Of a stretch of DNA of 64,000 nucleotides, positions 54,594 through 63,149 are shown one piece after another (the stretch's first letter is position 1; each line of letters begins with the position of its first letter). Under the pieces are notes generated by a model that saw nothing but the letters and a program-made list of their open reading frames with translations, was not told the origin of the DNA and did no database searches. The position numbers and the translations under genes were made by a program. This DNA comes from Paracoccus sp. C2R09 (GTDB lineage: Bacteria > Pseudomonadota > Alphaproteobacteria > Rhodobacterales > Rhodobacteraceae), in contig NZ_JAHKQB010000027.1 in NCBI RefSeq assembly GCF_018860625.1, positions 236,635 to 300,634 on the forward strand, given 5' to 3'.

Positions 54594-55412
54594 ATGAATA
54601 TCCGCACGCTCGCAACCTCGGCCGCCCTTGTCACCCTGATGGGCCTGTCCCCGGTCATGTCCGGCATGGCCAGCGCACAGGAGGCAACCGACCTGCCCGA
54701 GGCCCTGCAGTCGCTGAACCTGAGCGACACGTCGGTCGAGGACGCCCGCCGCGGCCAGCGCGTCACCGGCGCGTTGGAGGACGGCACCACCATCGAGGCC
54801 ATGCTGAACGAGGATGGCGAACTGATGGGCCTGCGCGCCGAGAAGGACGCCTTCCTGACCGACGAGGCCATCGAGAGCCTGCTGCCCCAGGCCGTCCGCG
54901 ACAATCCGATCCTGGACCAGTTCGAACAGATTGCCGGCATCCGCATGATGCGCGAAGGCGTGGCGATCGGCGGTCAGGATGCCGATGGCGATCATGTCCG
55001 CGCGGCCTTCGACGAAACCGGTCGCGTGATGCGCTTCGGCCGCGGTGACGACGAAGGTCGTCCGGACATGCGCCGTGGTGGTGATCGCGGCGAGATGCAC
55101 GGCCATGACCGCAAGGGCCCCGAGGGCCGCGACGGCCGGGGTCATGGCGACCGCGATCATGGCGGGCGTCCCCATGGCGATCACATGCGCGGCGACCACA
55201 TGAAGGACGGCAAGGGCCCGCGCGGCGATCGCGCGCCCCAGATCGACGCCGATGCCCTGACCGGCGATCTCGAGGCCGCGGGCTATCAGGACCTCGGTTC
55301 GGTTCGCGCCAATGGCGAGCGTCTGACCGTCGACGCGACGAACCCCGACGGGGACGAGGTGACGCTGGAAGTCACCCCGCAGGGCGAGGTCGTTCGCGAG
55401 ATCGCGCGCTGA
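54594..55412 (+). CDS. Secreted PepSY-type protein with a His/Asp/Arg/Gly-rich insert
   Basis: A 272-residue exported protein (signal peptide ending GMASA). The first part (EDARRGQRVTGALEDGTTIEAMLNEDGELMGLRAEKDAFL) and the last part (DLEAAGYQDLGSVRANGERLTVDATNPDGDEVTLEVTPQGEVVREI) look like two PepSY-type units. Between about residues 140 and 210 lies a low-complexity stretch rich in His, Asp, Arg and Gly (GHGDRDHGGRPHGDHMRG, for example), a plausible metal-binding segment. It is divergent from the two-component operon and is its probable target. Confidence 0.78.
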   Translation: MNIRTLATSAALVTLMGLSPVMSGMASAQEATDLPEALQSLNLSDTSVEDARRGQRVTGALEDGTTIEAMLNEDGELMGLRAEKDAFLTDEAIESLLPQAVRDNPILDQFEQIAGIRMMREGVAIGGQDADGDHVRAAFDETGRVMRFGRGDDEGRPDMRRGGDRGEMHGHDRKGPEGRDGRGHGDRDHGGRPHGDHMRGDHMKDGKGPRGDRAPQIDADALTGDLEAAGYQDLGSVRANGERLTVDATNPDGDEVTLEVTPQGEVVREIAR

Positions 55413-55437
55413 TCACCACCCTGTGTCGATGAACCGG

Positions 55438-55462
55438 ATGCCGCCCCCGACCGGGGCGGCAT
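55438..55462 (+). terminator. Terminator-like hairpin after the PepSY gene
   Basis: Perfect 10-bp arms (atgccgcccc / ggggcggcat) with a 5-base loop, 25 bases after the stop codon. There is little T-tail (TCGCAT). Confidence 0.55.
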
Positions 55463-55574
55463 TCGCATGTCGGACGTCTCGCCTTTCTCGGGCATCTTCG
55501 TTAATGGCCACAGGGGAATGGCCGTGGCGGGGCCGATGCCCCTTCGCGGCGCCTTGGGCACGAAGGGGCTTGCC

Positions 55575-56717
55575 ATGTTCGATCACGACCACATCTCCGA
55601 AGCCGTCGCCTGGCGGCACGACCTGCATCGCCACCCCGAACTGGGTTTCCAGGAACACCGGACATCGGCCCTGATCGCGGGCCTGCTGGAGGGCTGGGGC
55701 TGGCGCGTCCATCACGGGCTTGCAGGCACCGGGGTCGTGGCGCAGCTGGGGCAGGGCGGGCGCAGCGTCGGCCTGCGTTCGGATATCGACGCGCTGCCCA
55801 TCGAGGAGGCGACGGGCCTTCCCCATGCCTCGGTCAATGCCGGCAGGATGCATGCCTGCGGCCATGACGGCCATACCGCGATGCTGCTGCTGGCCGCGCG
55901 TCAGCTGGCCGCCGAAGGCGTGAAGGGCGGCACCGTCAACCTCATCTTCCAGCCCGCCGAGGAAAACGACGGTGGCGCGCGCGTCATGATCGAGGACGGG
56001 CTGTTTCGCGAATTCGCCATCGACACCGTCTTTGGCATTCACAATTGGCCGGGCCTGAAGCCGGGGCAGTTCGTCGCGCGCGACGGTGACATGATGGCCG
56101 CCTTCGCCGTCTTCGAGATCGAGATCGCCGGTCGCGGCAGCCACGCGGCAATGCCCGAACAGGGCGACGGCGTCGTCGCGGCGGCGGCCCGCATCGCGGA
56201 TGCCCTGCAAGAGCTGCCCGCCCGCCGCCTGTCGCCCCTGGACCCGGGCGTGGTGTCGGTTACGCAGATCCATACCGGATCGGCCTGGAACGTCTGCCCC
56301 GACCGCGCGATCCTGCGGGGCACGGTGCGCTGGTTCGCGCCGGCGGCGGGCGACGTGCTGGAGACCCGCCTGTCCGAGGTCGTCCATGGCATCGCGGCCG
56401 CCCATGGCTGCACGGGGCGTGTCGATTACCAGCGCCGCTATCCCGCGACGATCAACGATCCCGAACAGGCGGCGCTGGCCCGTGATGTCGCCGCCCGGAT
56501 GGGGCTGGAACTGCCCGCCGCGACTGCCAGCATGGCCTCCGAGGATTTCGCCTTCATGCTGAACGAACGCCCCGGCGCCTACATGTGGCTGGGCGCGGGC
56601 CGCGAGGGTGAGAATCCGGGCTTGCACAACCCGCGCTTCGATTTCAACGACGTGATCCTGCCGACGGGCGCCGAGATGTGGGTGCGGCTTGCACGGCAGG
56701 CCATCACCGGCAGCTGA
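55575..56717 (+). CDS. M20-family amidohydrolase (hippurate hydrolase-like)
   Basis: A 380-residue metallo-amidohydrolase. RHDLHRHPELGFQEHRTS opens it; metal ligands are in MHACGHDGHT (Cys95, His97), FQPAEENDGGA and GIHNWPG, and a second-domain histidine in GRGSHAAMPEQG. It should hydrolyse an N-acyl amino acid or related amide to acid plus amine. I start it at MFDHDH (55575) after AAGGGG; the open frame reaches back over the terminator. Two membrane-protein genes follow in the same direction after about 70 bases, and may transport its substrate or product. Confidence 0.88.
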   Translation: MFDHDHISEAVAWRHDLHRHPELGFQEHRTSALIAGLLEGWGWRVHHGLAGTGVVAQLGQGGRSVGLRSDIDALPIEEATGLPHASVNAGRMHACGHDGHTAMLLLAARQLAAEGVKGGTVNLIFQPAEENDGGARVMIEDGLFREFAIDTVFGIHNWPGLKPGQFVARDGDMMAAFAVFEIEIAGRGSHAAMPEQGDGVVAAAARIADALQELPARRLSPLDPGVVSVTQIHTGSAWNVCPDRAILRGTVRWFAPAAGDVLETRLSEVVHGIAAAHGCTGRVDYQRRYPATINDPEQAALARDVAARMGLELPAATASMASEDFAFMLNERPGAYMWLGAGREGENPGLHNPRFDFNDVILPTGAEMWVRLARQAITGS

Positions 56718-56786
56718 CATTTTCGGCATCGCCTTCCCGGCCCCGGCCCTGTAAGGCGATGCCCCTGAAAATCCGAAGAGGACGCC

Positions 56787-57596
56787 ATGAATAGGACTGG
56801 GGAGATACTCCTCGACTGGCGGCTGCACGCAAGCGTGCTGGCCATCACTGTCATCGCCGAGATGATCGGCGTGATCGCCGTGCCGATCGCCATCGGGTCG
56901 ATCCTGCTGCTGCCGCTGCTCTATGCCTTCGTGATGGGGCTGCTGATCAATCCCAACGTCGTCGCGCGCGCGGGCCGCTGGCTGCGCCAGCGCGAAGTGC
57001 GCGCCGCATCGCCCCTGATCGTCATCGCGATCATGCCCTTCATCGCCAAGTTCGGCACGATCATCGGTCCGTCGATGGAACAGATCGTGGCGGCCGGTCC
57101 CGCCCTGATCCTGCAGGAACTGGGCAATCTGGGGACCATCGTCCTGGCCTTCCCGATCGCGGTGCTGGTCCTGCGGATGGGGCGCGAATCCGTGGGGGCC
57201 AGCTTCTCGGTCGCGCGTGAACCCAACATCGCGATCATCGCCGACCGCTACGGCCTGAAATCGCCCGAAGGGGCGGGGGTGATGGGCGTCTATGTCATCG
57301 GCACGCTGTTCGGCACCTTCATCTTCGCGATCCTGGCATCGGTCCTTGCGACCTCGGGGCTGTTCAGCGTCGAGGCGCTGGCCATGGCCTGCGGCATCGG
57401 GTCGGGGTCGATGATGGCCGCCTGTTCGGGCGCGCTGGCCCATGCCGTTCCCGCGATGGAGGAACAGATCCTGGCGCTGGCGGGCGCGTCCAACGTGCTG
57501 ACCTATGCGACGGGGATGTATCTGTGCATCTTCGTGGCGCTGCCCCTGACCGAGAAGCTCTATGCCCTGATGGGCCCGAAGGAGGATCGCGCATGA
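56787..57596 (+). CDS. DUF3100-family membrane protein (putative transporter subunit)
   Basis: A 269-residue protein with about eight hydrophobic helices and short loops. GIGSGSMMAACSGALAHAVPAMEEQILALAGASNVLTYATGMYL near the C-terminus and IAIMPFIAKFGTIIGPSMEQIVAAGPALILQELGNLGTIVLAFPIA in the middle are the conserved-looking parts. I recognise it as DUF3100, a family with no established function. The glycine/serine-rich loops recall transporters. GAGGACGCC precedes the start. It overlaps the next gene by ATGA and follows an amidohydrolase. Confidence 0.78.
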   Translation: MNRTGEILLDWRLHASVLAITVIAEMIGVIAVPIAIGSILLLPLLYAFVMGLLINPNVVARAGRWLRQREVRAASPLIVIAIMPFIAKFGTIIGPSMEQIVAAGPALILQELGNLGTIVLAFPIAVLVLRMGRESVGASFSVAREPNIAIIADRYGLKSPEGAGVMGVYVIGTLFGTFIFAILASVLATSGLFSVEALAMACGIGSGSMMAACSGALAHAVPAMEEQILALAGASNVLTYATGMYLCIFVALPLTEKLYALMGPKEDRA

Positions 57597-58069
57597 GCAA
57601 TCCCGACATCCCCGTCGATCCCGAGGCCGATCCCAAGCTGGGCATTGCCGATCAGGCGCTGCTGCTGGGCGCGGTCTGCGCCATCGGGCTGGTGGGCAAC
57701 ACCGTCGCGACCGATGCCACGCCGGTGCAGTCGCTGACGGGGATCGCCATCCTCTATGTCATCTCGTTCATCGGGCTGCTGCTGACGCATCTGGTGCCGG
57801 TCGGGCTGCCCTCGGTCGCGTGGATATCGCTTGCCGGGATCGCCGCGACCCTGCCTTGGACGCCCGGCAGCGCATGGGTGCTGGAACAGGTGGGGCATGT
57901 GAACTTCCTGACGCTTGCGACACCGTGCCTCGCCTATGCGGGCATCGCCATCGCACGGCGGGAAATCGAGATCGCCCGAACCTCGGGGTGGAAGATCTTC
58001 ATCGTGGCGCTGCTGGTGATGACCGGCACCTATGTCGGATCGGCATTCGTCGCGGATCTGTTCCTGTGA
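57593..58069 (+). CDS. Small membrane protein, partner of the DUF3100 protein
   Basis: A 158-residue protein with four to five hydrophobic segments, starting with a soluble acidic tail (SNPDIPVDPEADPKLGIAD). LTHLVPVGLPSVAWISLAGIAATLPWTPGS and NFLTLATPCLAYAGIAIARREIEIARTSGWKIFIVALLVMTGTYVGSAF stand out. I do not recognise a named family. The four-base overlap with the DUF3100 gene argues that the two form one membrane complex. Confidence 0.7.
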   Translation: MSNPDIPVDPEADPKLGIADQALLLGAVCAIGLVGNTVATDATPVQSLTGIAILYVISFIGLLLTHLVPVGLPSVAWISLAGIAATLPWTPGSAWVLEQVGHVNFLTLATPCLAYAGIAIARREIEIARTSGWKIFIVALLVMTGTYVGSAFVADLFL

Positions 58070-58092
58070 TGTGCATTCCCGACCGCAAAGGC

Positions 58093-58110
58093 GATCAGGT
58101 TTCTCTGATC
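58093..58110. promoter_or_regulatory. Inverted repeat upstream of the imelysin operon
   Basis: GATCAG-N6-CTGATC is a perfect 6-bp inverted repeat 96 bases before the first imelysin gene. A second imperfect one (GAAGTC/GACTTT) follows at about 58114-58132. Position and operon content make an iron-responsive regulator site plausible, but neither repeat matches a consensus I can name. Confidence 0.4.
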
Positions 58111-58206
58111 AAAGAAGTCGGGAATTGACTTTCGGATGTTCGCGGGGGCAAAACCCCTGCGAACGGCCCGCGTCCCGTGCAGGCCAGAACGCCCACGGAG
58201 GACCGC

Positions 58207-59463
58207 ATGAAGACCACCATCGCCATTTCCGCCCTTGCCCTTGCCGCAGCGACGCCCGCCCTTGCAGGCAAGCCCGAGGTGGTCGCGAACTATGTCGCCA
58301 TCGCCCATGCCGGATACGAGGACAGCCTGATCGCCGCCCGCAACCTGCAGACCGCGGTCGATGCCCTTGTGGCCGATCCGTCCGAACAGGCGCTGAGCGA
58401 TGCGCGCCAGGCATGGCTGGCCGCCCGCGTCCCCTATCAGCAGACCGAGGCCCTGCGTTTCGGCAATGCCATCGTGGACGATTGGGAAGGCAAGGTGAAC
58501 GCCTGGCCGCTGGACGAAGGGCTGATCGACTATGTCGATGCGTCCTATGGGGGTGCGTCGGATGAAAACGAATATGCCGCGCTGAACGTCGTGGCCCAGC
58601 CCAGCTTCACCCTGTCGGGCGAAGAGATCGACGCGACCGAGATCACGCCCGACCTGCTGTCGGGCCAGCTGCACGAAGCCGACGCGATCGAGGCGAATGT
58701 CGCCACGGGTTACCATGCGATCGAATTCCTGCTGTGGGGCCAGGACCTGCACGGGACCGAACATGGCGCGGGCGAACGCCCCTGGACCGACTATGCCGCG
58801 GGCGAGGACTGCACCGGCGGGAATTGCGACCGCCGCGGCGATTACCTGAAGGCCGCGACCGACCTGCTGGTCAGCGATCTGGAATGGATGACCGCGCAAT
58901 GGGCCGAGGGTGGCGAGGCCGCGACCGGCCTGACCGCCGATCCCGACGCCGCGATCAGCGCCATGCTGACCGGCATGGGCAGCCTGTCCTATGGCGAACT
59001 GGCGGGCGAGCGGATGAAGCTGGGCGTCATGCTGAACGACCCCGAGGAAGAGCATGACTGCTTCTCGGACAACACGCATAACAGCCACTACTATGACGGC
59101 CTGGGCATCCGGAACGTCTATCTGGGCGAATACACGCGCATCGACGGTTCGGTCGTCTCGGGCGAGAGCCTTTCGTCGCTGGTGGCCGAGGCTGATGCGA
59201 CGGTCGACCAGTCGCTGCGCGCGGGCCTGAACGACAGCGTGGCCAAGCTGGGCCGGATCAAGACCGCGGCCGAGGCCGGCACGTCCTACGACCAGATGCT
59301 GGCGCGCGGAAACGATGCGGGCGAGGCGCTGATCACGGCCGCCGTCGATGCGCTGGTCGCCCAGACGCAGGACATCGAACGCGCGGTGACGCTGCTGGGT
59401 GCGCAGGATGTGGACATCGCAGGCTCGGACAGCCTCGACAGCCCCGATGCCGTCTTCCAGTAA
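58207..59463 (+). CDS. Imelysin-family periplasmic protein (IrpA-like)
   Basis: A 418-residue exported protein (signal peptide ending TPALA). The imelysin motif GxHxxE is present as GYHAIEFLLWG (His170, Glu173), and the second half carries the repeat-fold counterpart GSLSYGELAGERMKLGVMLNDPEEEHDCFSDNTHNSHYYDGLGIRNVYLGEY, with many potential ligands. Imelysins such as cyanobacterial IrpA are iron-regulated and linked to iron acquisition; the catalytic M75 peptidase name is historical. It is the first gene of a four-gene operon of periplasmic proteins. Confidence 0.88.
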   Translation: MKTTIAISALALAAATPALAGKPEVVANYVAIAHAGYEDSLIAARNLQTAVDALVADPSEQALSDARQAWLAARVPYQQTEALRFGNAIVDDWEGKVNAWPLDEGLIDYVDASYGGASDENEYAALNVVAQPSFTLSGEEIDATEITPDLLSGQLHEADAIEANVATGYHAIEFLLWGQDLHGTEHGAGERPWTDYAAGEDCTGGNCDRRGDYLKAATDLLVSDLEWMTAQWAEGGEAATGLTADPDAAISAMLTGMGSLSYGELAGERMKLGVMLNDPEEEHDCFSDNTHNSHYYDGLGIRNVYLGEYTRIDGSVVSGESLSSLVAEADATVDQSLRAGLNDSVAKLGRIKTAAEAGTSYDQMLARGNDAGEALITAAVDALVAQTQDIERAVTLLGAQDVDIAGSDSLDSPDAVFQ

Positions 59464-59467
59464 GATC

Positions 59468-61006
59468 ATGCGGCATGTCCTGCCGCTTCTGATGATGACG
59501 GCGGCGCCGGTCCTTGCGGAGGGACCGGCGCTTGCCGATCTGCACCTGGACGCGACCCCGCGGACGCAGGCCGAGGCCGCGCGCATCGCCGACGTGGTCG
59601 CGCCCACGCGGGATTTCACCGCGCCCGAACCCTTCGAGGGCAATCCGGGCGGGGCCGCCACCGTGCGCCTGCGCGACGATGCGGATGCGTTCTCGCAGTC
59701 CTCGGCCAATATCGGCTTCGAGGGTGAATTGCGCTTCAAGGTGGGCAACGGCCTGTTCCGCAAGCTCTGGGTCTCCTCGCCGGCATCGACGCTGGCCTCG
59801 GACGGGCTGGGGCCGCTCTACAATTCGCGGGGGTGCCAGAACTGCCACCTGAAGGACGGTCGTGGCCATCCCCCCGAGGGGCATGGCGATCCGGGCGGGT
59901 CGATGTTCCTGCGCCTGTCGGTCCCTGCGGCGGAAAACGACCGCCGGACCGAGATCGAGGAATACCTGGCAGGAACCGGCAACCCGTTCGAGCCGACGCG
60001 CCCCGATCCGGTCTATGGCGGGCAGCTGCAGGACCTGTCGGTCGCGGGCATCCCGGCCGAGGGGCGTATGACCATCGATTATACCGAGAGCCGGATCGAG
60101 CTGTCGGGCGGCGAGGTCGCGCATCTGCGCGCGCCCAGCTACGGCATCGACGACCCGGCCTATGGGCCCTTGCGCGACGACCTGATGATCAGCCCGCGCG
60201 TCGCTCCGCCGATGATCGGACTGGGCCTGCTCGAGGCGATCCCGGCCGACGACATCCTGGCTGATGCCGACCCCGAGGATGCGGATGGCGACGGGATTTC
60301 CGGGCGGGCGAACATCGTCTGGTCGGCACGCAACGAAGCCCCGATGCTGGGTCGTTTCGGCTGGAAGGCCGGGATGCCCACCATCGAGGAACAATCCGCC
60401 AGCGCGTTCTCGGGCGATATCGGCATCTCGAACCCGCTGCATCCCGAACATGCGGGCGAATGCACGGATGCGCAGGCCGCCTGCCGCGCGGCCCCGAACG
60501 GGGGCGGCGATGCCCGCGGCACCGAGATCGACGCCGAAGGGCTGGAGCTGACCGTCTTCTACAGCCAGAACCTGGCCGTTCCCGCCCGGCGCGACGAAGG
60601 CGATCCGCAGGTGCTGCGCGGCAAGCAGGTCTTCTACGACGCCGGCTGTGCCGATTGCCACCGCCCCAAGCATGTCACCGCCCGAATGGAGGATCGGCCC
60701 GAACACAGCTTCCAGCTGATTTGGCCCTATACCGACATGCTGCTGCACGACATGGGCGAGGGCCTGGCCGATCACCGCCCCGAGGGGTTGGCCAATGGCC
60801 GCGAATGGCGCACGCAGCCGCTATGGGGCGTGGGCCTGACCGAACAGGTCAACGGCCATGGGATGCTGCTGCACGATGGACGCGCGCGCTCCGTCCTCGA
60901 GGCGATCCTGTGGCACGGGGGCGAGGCCGCGCCCGCCCGCGATACCGTCATCGACATTCCGCCCGAGGACCGGGCGGCACTCATCCGATTTGTGGAAAGC
61001 CTGTGA
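59468..61006 (+). CDS. Di-haem cytochrome c oxidoreductase (DUF1111/DHOR family)
   Basis: A 512-residue exported protein with signal peptide MRHVLPLLMMTAAPVLA. It has two c-type haem motifs, CQNCH (residues 123-127) and CADCH in the last third, followed by HRPKHVTARMEDRPEHSFQLIWPYTDMLLHDMGEGLADHRPEG. This is the di-haem oxidoreductase family related to cytochrome c peroxidases. It is regularly found between two imelysin genes. Oxidation or reduction of iron for uptake is a plausible job, inferred from neighbours. It ends on the start of the second imelysin (TGATG). Confidence 0.88.
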   Translation: MRHVLPLLMMTAAPVLAEGPALADLHLDATPRTQAEAARIADVVAPTRDFTAPEPFEGNPGGAATVRLRDDADAFSQSSANIGFEGELRFKVGNGLFRKLWVSSPASTLASDGLGPLYNSRGCQNCHLKDGRGHPPEGHGDPGGSMFLRLSVPAAENDRRTEIEEYLAGTGNPFEPTRPDPVYGGQLQDLSVAGIPAEGRMTIDYTESRIELSGGEVAHLRAPSYGIDDPAYGPLRDDLMISPRVAPPMIGLGLLEAIPADDILADADPEDADGDGISGRANIVWSARNEAPMLGRFGWKAGMPTIEEQSASAFSGDIGISNPLHPEHAGECTDAQAACRAAPNGGGDARGTEIDAEGLELTVFYSQNLAVPARRDEGDPQVLRGKQVFYDAGCADCHRPKHVTARMEDRPEHSFQLIWPYTDMLLHDMGEGLADHRPEGLANGREWRTQPLWGVGLTEQVNGHGMLLHDGRARSVLEAILWHGGEAAPARDTVIDIPPEDRAALIRFVESL

Positions 61007-61971
61007 TGCGAATTCTTCTGGCCCTGACCCTGCTTCCCCTGCCTGCAATGGCCGGCACCCCCGAGGTCGTGAACGACCACATCCTGCCCGCGACCGAACG
61101 CTTTCAGGTCGCGGCCCACGCATTGGCCGACACGGCCGCGCAGGATTGTTCCGCAGACGCGCTGCAGGCGCCCTATCAGGATGCTTTCGACGCCTGGATG
61201 GGCCTGTCCCATCTGGGCTTCGGGCCGCTGGAACAGGACGGCCGTGCGCTGACCGTCGAATTCTGGCCCGATCCGCGCGGGTTGGTGGCGCGCTCCGTCC
61301 GCGGCCTGGTCGCGGATCAGGATCCGGTGGTGGATGACGCGCAGGGCTTTGCCGAGGTATCCATCGCGGGGCGCGGCCTGATGGCGCTGGAGCAGGTGAT
61401 GACGGGCGAGGGGGGCGATTACGCCTGCCGCTATGCCCGCGCGATCACCGCGGATCTGGCGACCATCGCGGATGACGTGCAGACCGATTGGCAGGATCAC
61501 GCGGCCCTGATGCTGAGCGCGGGGGAAGATGGCAACGACCGCTATCTTTCGGCACGCGAGGCCGACCAGGCGCTCTATACCGCGCTTCTGTCCTCGATCG
61601 AGTTCGATGCCGATCAGCGCCTGGGTCGCCCGATGGGCAGTTTCGACAAGCCGCGTCCCAAGCTGGCCGAGGCATGGCGCACGGATCGTCCGCTGCGCAA
61701 TATCGACCTGTCGCTGGCCGCGCTGCGCGATCTGGCGGCCAAGCTGTCGGACGACCCGATCCCGCTGACCGAAGCCGCCTTCGATTACGCCGAGGCGCAG
61801 GTGGCCGAGCTGCAGGACGATCCGAACCTTGCCAGCGTGGACGATCCGACCTCGCGCCTGAAGATCGAGATCCTGCAGCAGCGCATACGCGCAGTGGGCA
61901 CCGCGATCGAGGGCGAGATCGGCGCCGGGCTGGGCCTGACGGCGGGCTTCAATTCCAAGGATGGCGATTGA
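61006..61971 (+). CDS. Second imelysin-family periplasmic protein, HxxE altered
   Basis: A 321-residue protein with a short signal peptide (MRILLALTLLPLPAMA). It has imelysin landmarks: YQDAFDAWMGLSHLGFGPLEQDGRALTVEFWPDPRG and, near the C-terminus, LKIEILQQRIRAVGTAIEGEIGAGLGLTAGFNSKDGD. Where the first imelysin has GYHAIE this one has GLMALE (124-129), replacing the metal-binding His with Met. This may change the metal or make it a structural partner. It overlaps the genes on both sides by one base. Confidence 0.82.
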   Translation: MRILLALTLLPLPAMAGTPEVVNDHILPATERFQVAAHALADTAAQDCSADALQAPYQDAFDAWMGLSHLGFGPLEQDGRALTVEFWPDPRGLVARSVRGLVADQDPVVDDAQGFAEVSIAGRGLMALEQVMTGEGGDYACRYARAITADLATIADDVQTDWQDHAALMLSAGEDGNDRYLSAREADQALYTALLSSIEFDADQRLGRPMGSFDKPRPKLAEAWRTDRPLRNIDLSLAALRDLAAKLSDDPIPLTEAAFDYAEAQVAELQDDPNLASVDDPTSRLKIEILQQRIRAVGTAIEGEIGAGLGLTAGFNSKDGD

Positions 61972-63038
61972 TGCGCAGGCGCAGCTTCCTGACCGCGCTG
62001 ATGGCGGGGGCCGTCGCGCCCCGCCTGGGCTGGGCCGATGCGGGCAGTCCCGCGATGCTGGGCGCCGCACGAGAGGCGGATGGTGGATACGCGCTGTTCG
62101 GCCTTTCGGAAACCGGGGCCGATCTGTTCCGCATCCCGCTGCCCGGTCGCGGTCATGCCGCAGCCGCCCATCCCACCGCCCCCGAGGCCGTGGCCTTCGC
62201 GCGCAGCCCCGGCAATTTCGCCATCGTCCTCAGCTGCGTCACGGGCGAGGTTCTGGCCCGGCTGCATGCCCCCCAGGGGCGGCATTTCTACGGCCATGGC
62301 ACCTTCATCGCGGGGGGAGACATCCTTTGCACGTCCGAGAACGCCTATGAGACCGGGCAGGGGCGCATCGGGCTGTGGTCCCGCCGCGAGGGCTGGCGGC
62401 GCATCGGCGAGATCCCGACCCATGGCATCGGCCCGCACGAGATCAAGCGGACCGAGGGCGACGTTCTTGTCACAGCCAATGGCGGGTATCGCAGCGATCC
62501 CGACCAGCCGGGGGTCAAGCTGGATGTCGAACTGATGCGGCCGAACCTGTCCTATGTCGCCCCCGACGGAGAGCTTCTGGAACAGGTCGAGCTGGACCCG
62601 GAACTGCGCATGAACTCCATCCGGCACATATCCTTCGGGAGGGACGGGGTCGTGGCCTTCGGGATGCAATGGCAGGGCGACCCAGCCGAGGGCATGCCGC
62701 TTCTGGGGCTGCATCGGCGCGGGCAGGCCGCGGTTCTGGACCAGATGCCCATCTTCGAGGCGGTCGCCATGCAGGGCTATGTCGGATCGGTCGCCTTCGA
62801 GGCCCAAGGCCGCCGCGTGGCCATCAGCTCGCCCCGTGGCGGACGGGTGCAGGTCTTCGACGATACCGGGCGCCATCTGCAGACGATCAGGCGCGAGGAT
62901 GTCTGCGGGCTGGCACCTGCGCGGTCGGGGTTCTTCATCTCGGACGGGCTGGGGGGGCTGGTGCAGGCGGATGATCAGGTCACGCCGCTGGCCAAGCGGT
63001 CGGGGCGAGCCTGGGATCACCATCTCGTGTCCGTCTGA
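61971..63038 (+). CDS. DUF1513 beta-propeller protein, Tat exported
   Basis: A 355-residue protein starting MRRRSFLTALMAGAVAPRLGWA, a twin-arginine signal. The body is made of short beta-propeller-like blades (YGHGTFIAGGDILCTSENAYETGQGRIGLW, IGPHEIKRTEGDVLVTANGGY) recognised as DUF1513. The family is a habitual companion of imelysin and di-haem oxidoreductase genes; its biochemistry is not established. It is the last gene of the operon and overlaps the second imelysin stop by one base (TGATG). Confidence 0.86.
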   Translation: MRRRSFLTALMAGAVAPRLGWADAGSPAMLGAAREADGGYALFGLSETGADLFRIPLPGRGHAAAAHPTAPEAVAFARSPGNFAIVLSCVTGEVLARLHAPQGRHFYGHGTFIAGGDILCTSENAYETGQGRIGLWSRREGWRRIGEIPTHGIGPHEIKRTEGDVLVTANGGYRSDPDQPGVKLDVELMRPNLSYVAPDGELLEQVELDPELRMNSIRHISFGRDGVVAFGMQWQGDPAEGMPLLGLHRRGQAAVLDQMPIFEAVAMQGYVGSVAFEAQGRRVAISSPRGGRVQVFDDTGRHLQTIRREDVCGLAPARSGFFISDGLGGLVQADDQVTPLAKRSGRAWDHHLVSV

Positions 63039-63094
63039 CGCGGATTTTTGCGCTCGGATCCGTAACGAAACCCGGGGCTTCGGCGAATTGGGAT

Positions 63095-63122
63095 GCGGGA
63101 TCGCCTGGTAGGGCAATCCCGC
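63095..63122 (+). terminator. Terminator of the imelysin operon
   Basis: Arms gcgggat / atcccgc enclose a loop with further pairing (CGCC/GGGC) and are followed by CTTTTCG. It sits 57 bases past the DUF1513 stop. Confidence 0.6.
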
Positions 63123-63149
63123 CTTTTCGATGCCATTCAAGGATCCACC

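Noticed and set aside
55070..55230. Tandem DNA repeat or CRISPR-like array in the GAC/CAT/GGC-rich stretch
   Set aside because: The repetition is at amino-acid composition level inside a single frame; no regular unit or spacer is visible. No CRISPR array was seen anywhere in the window.
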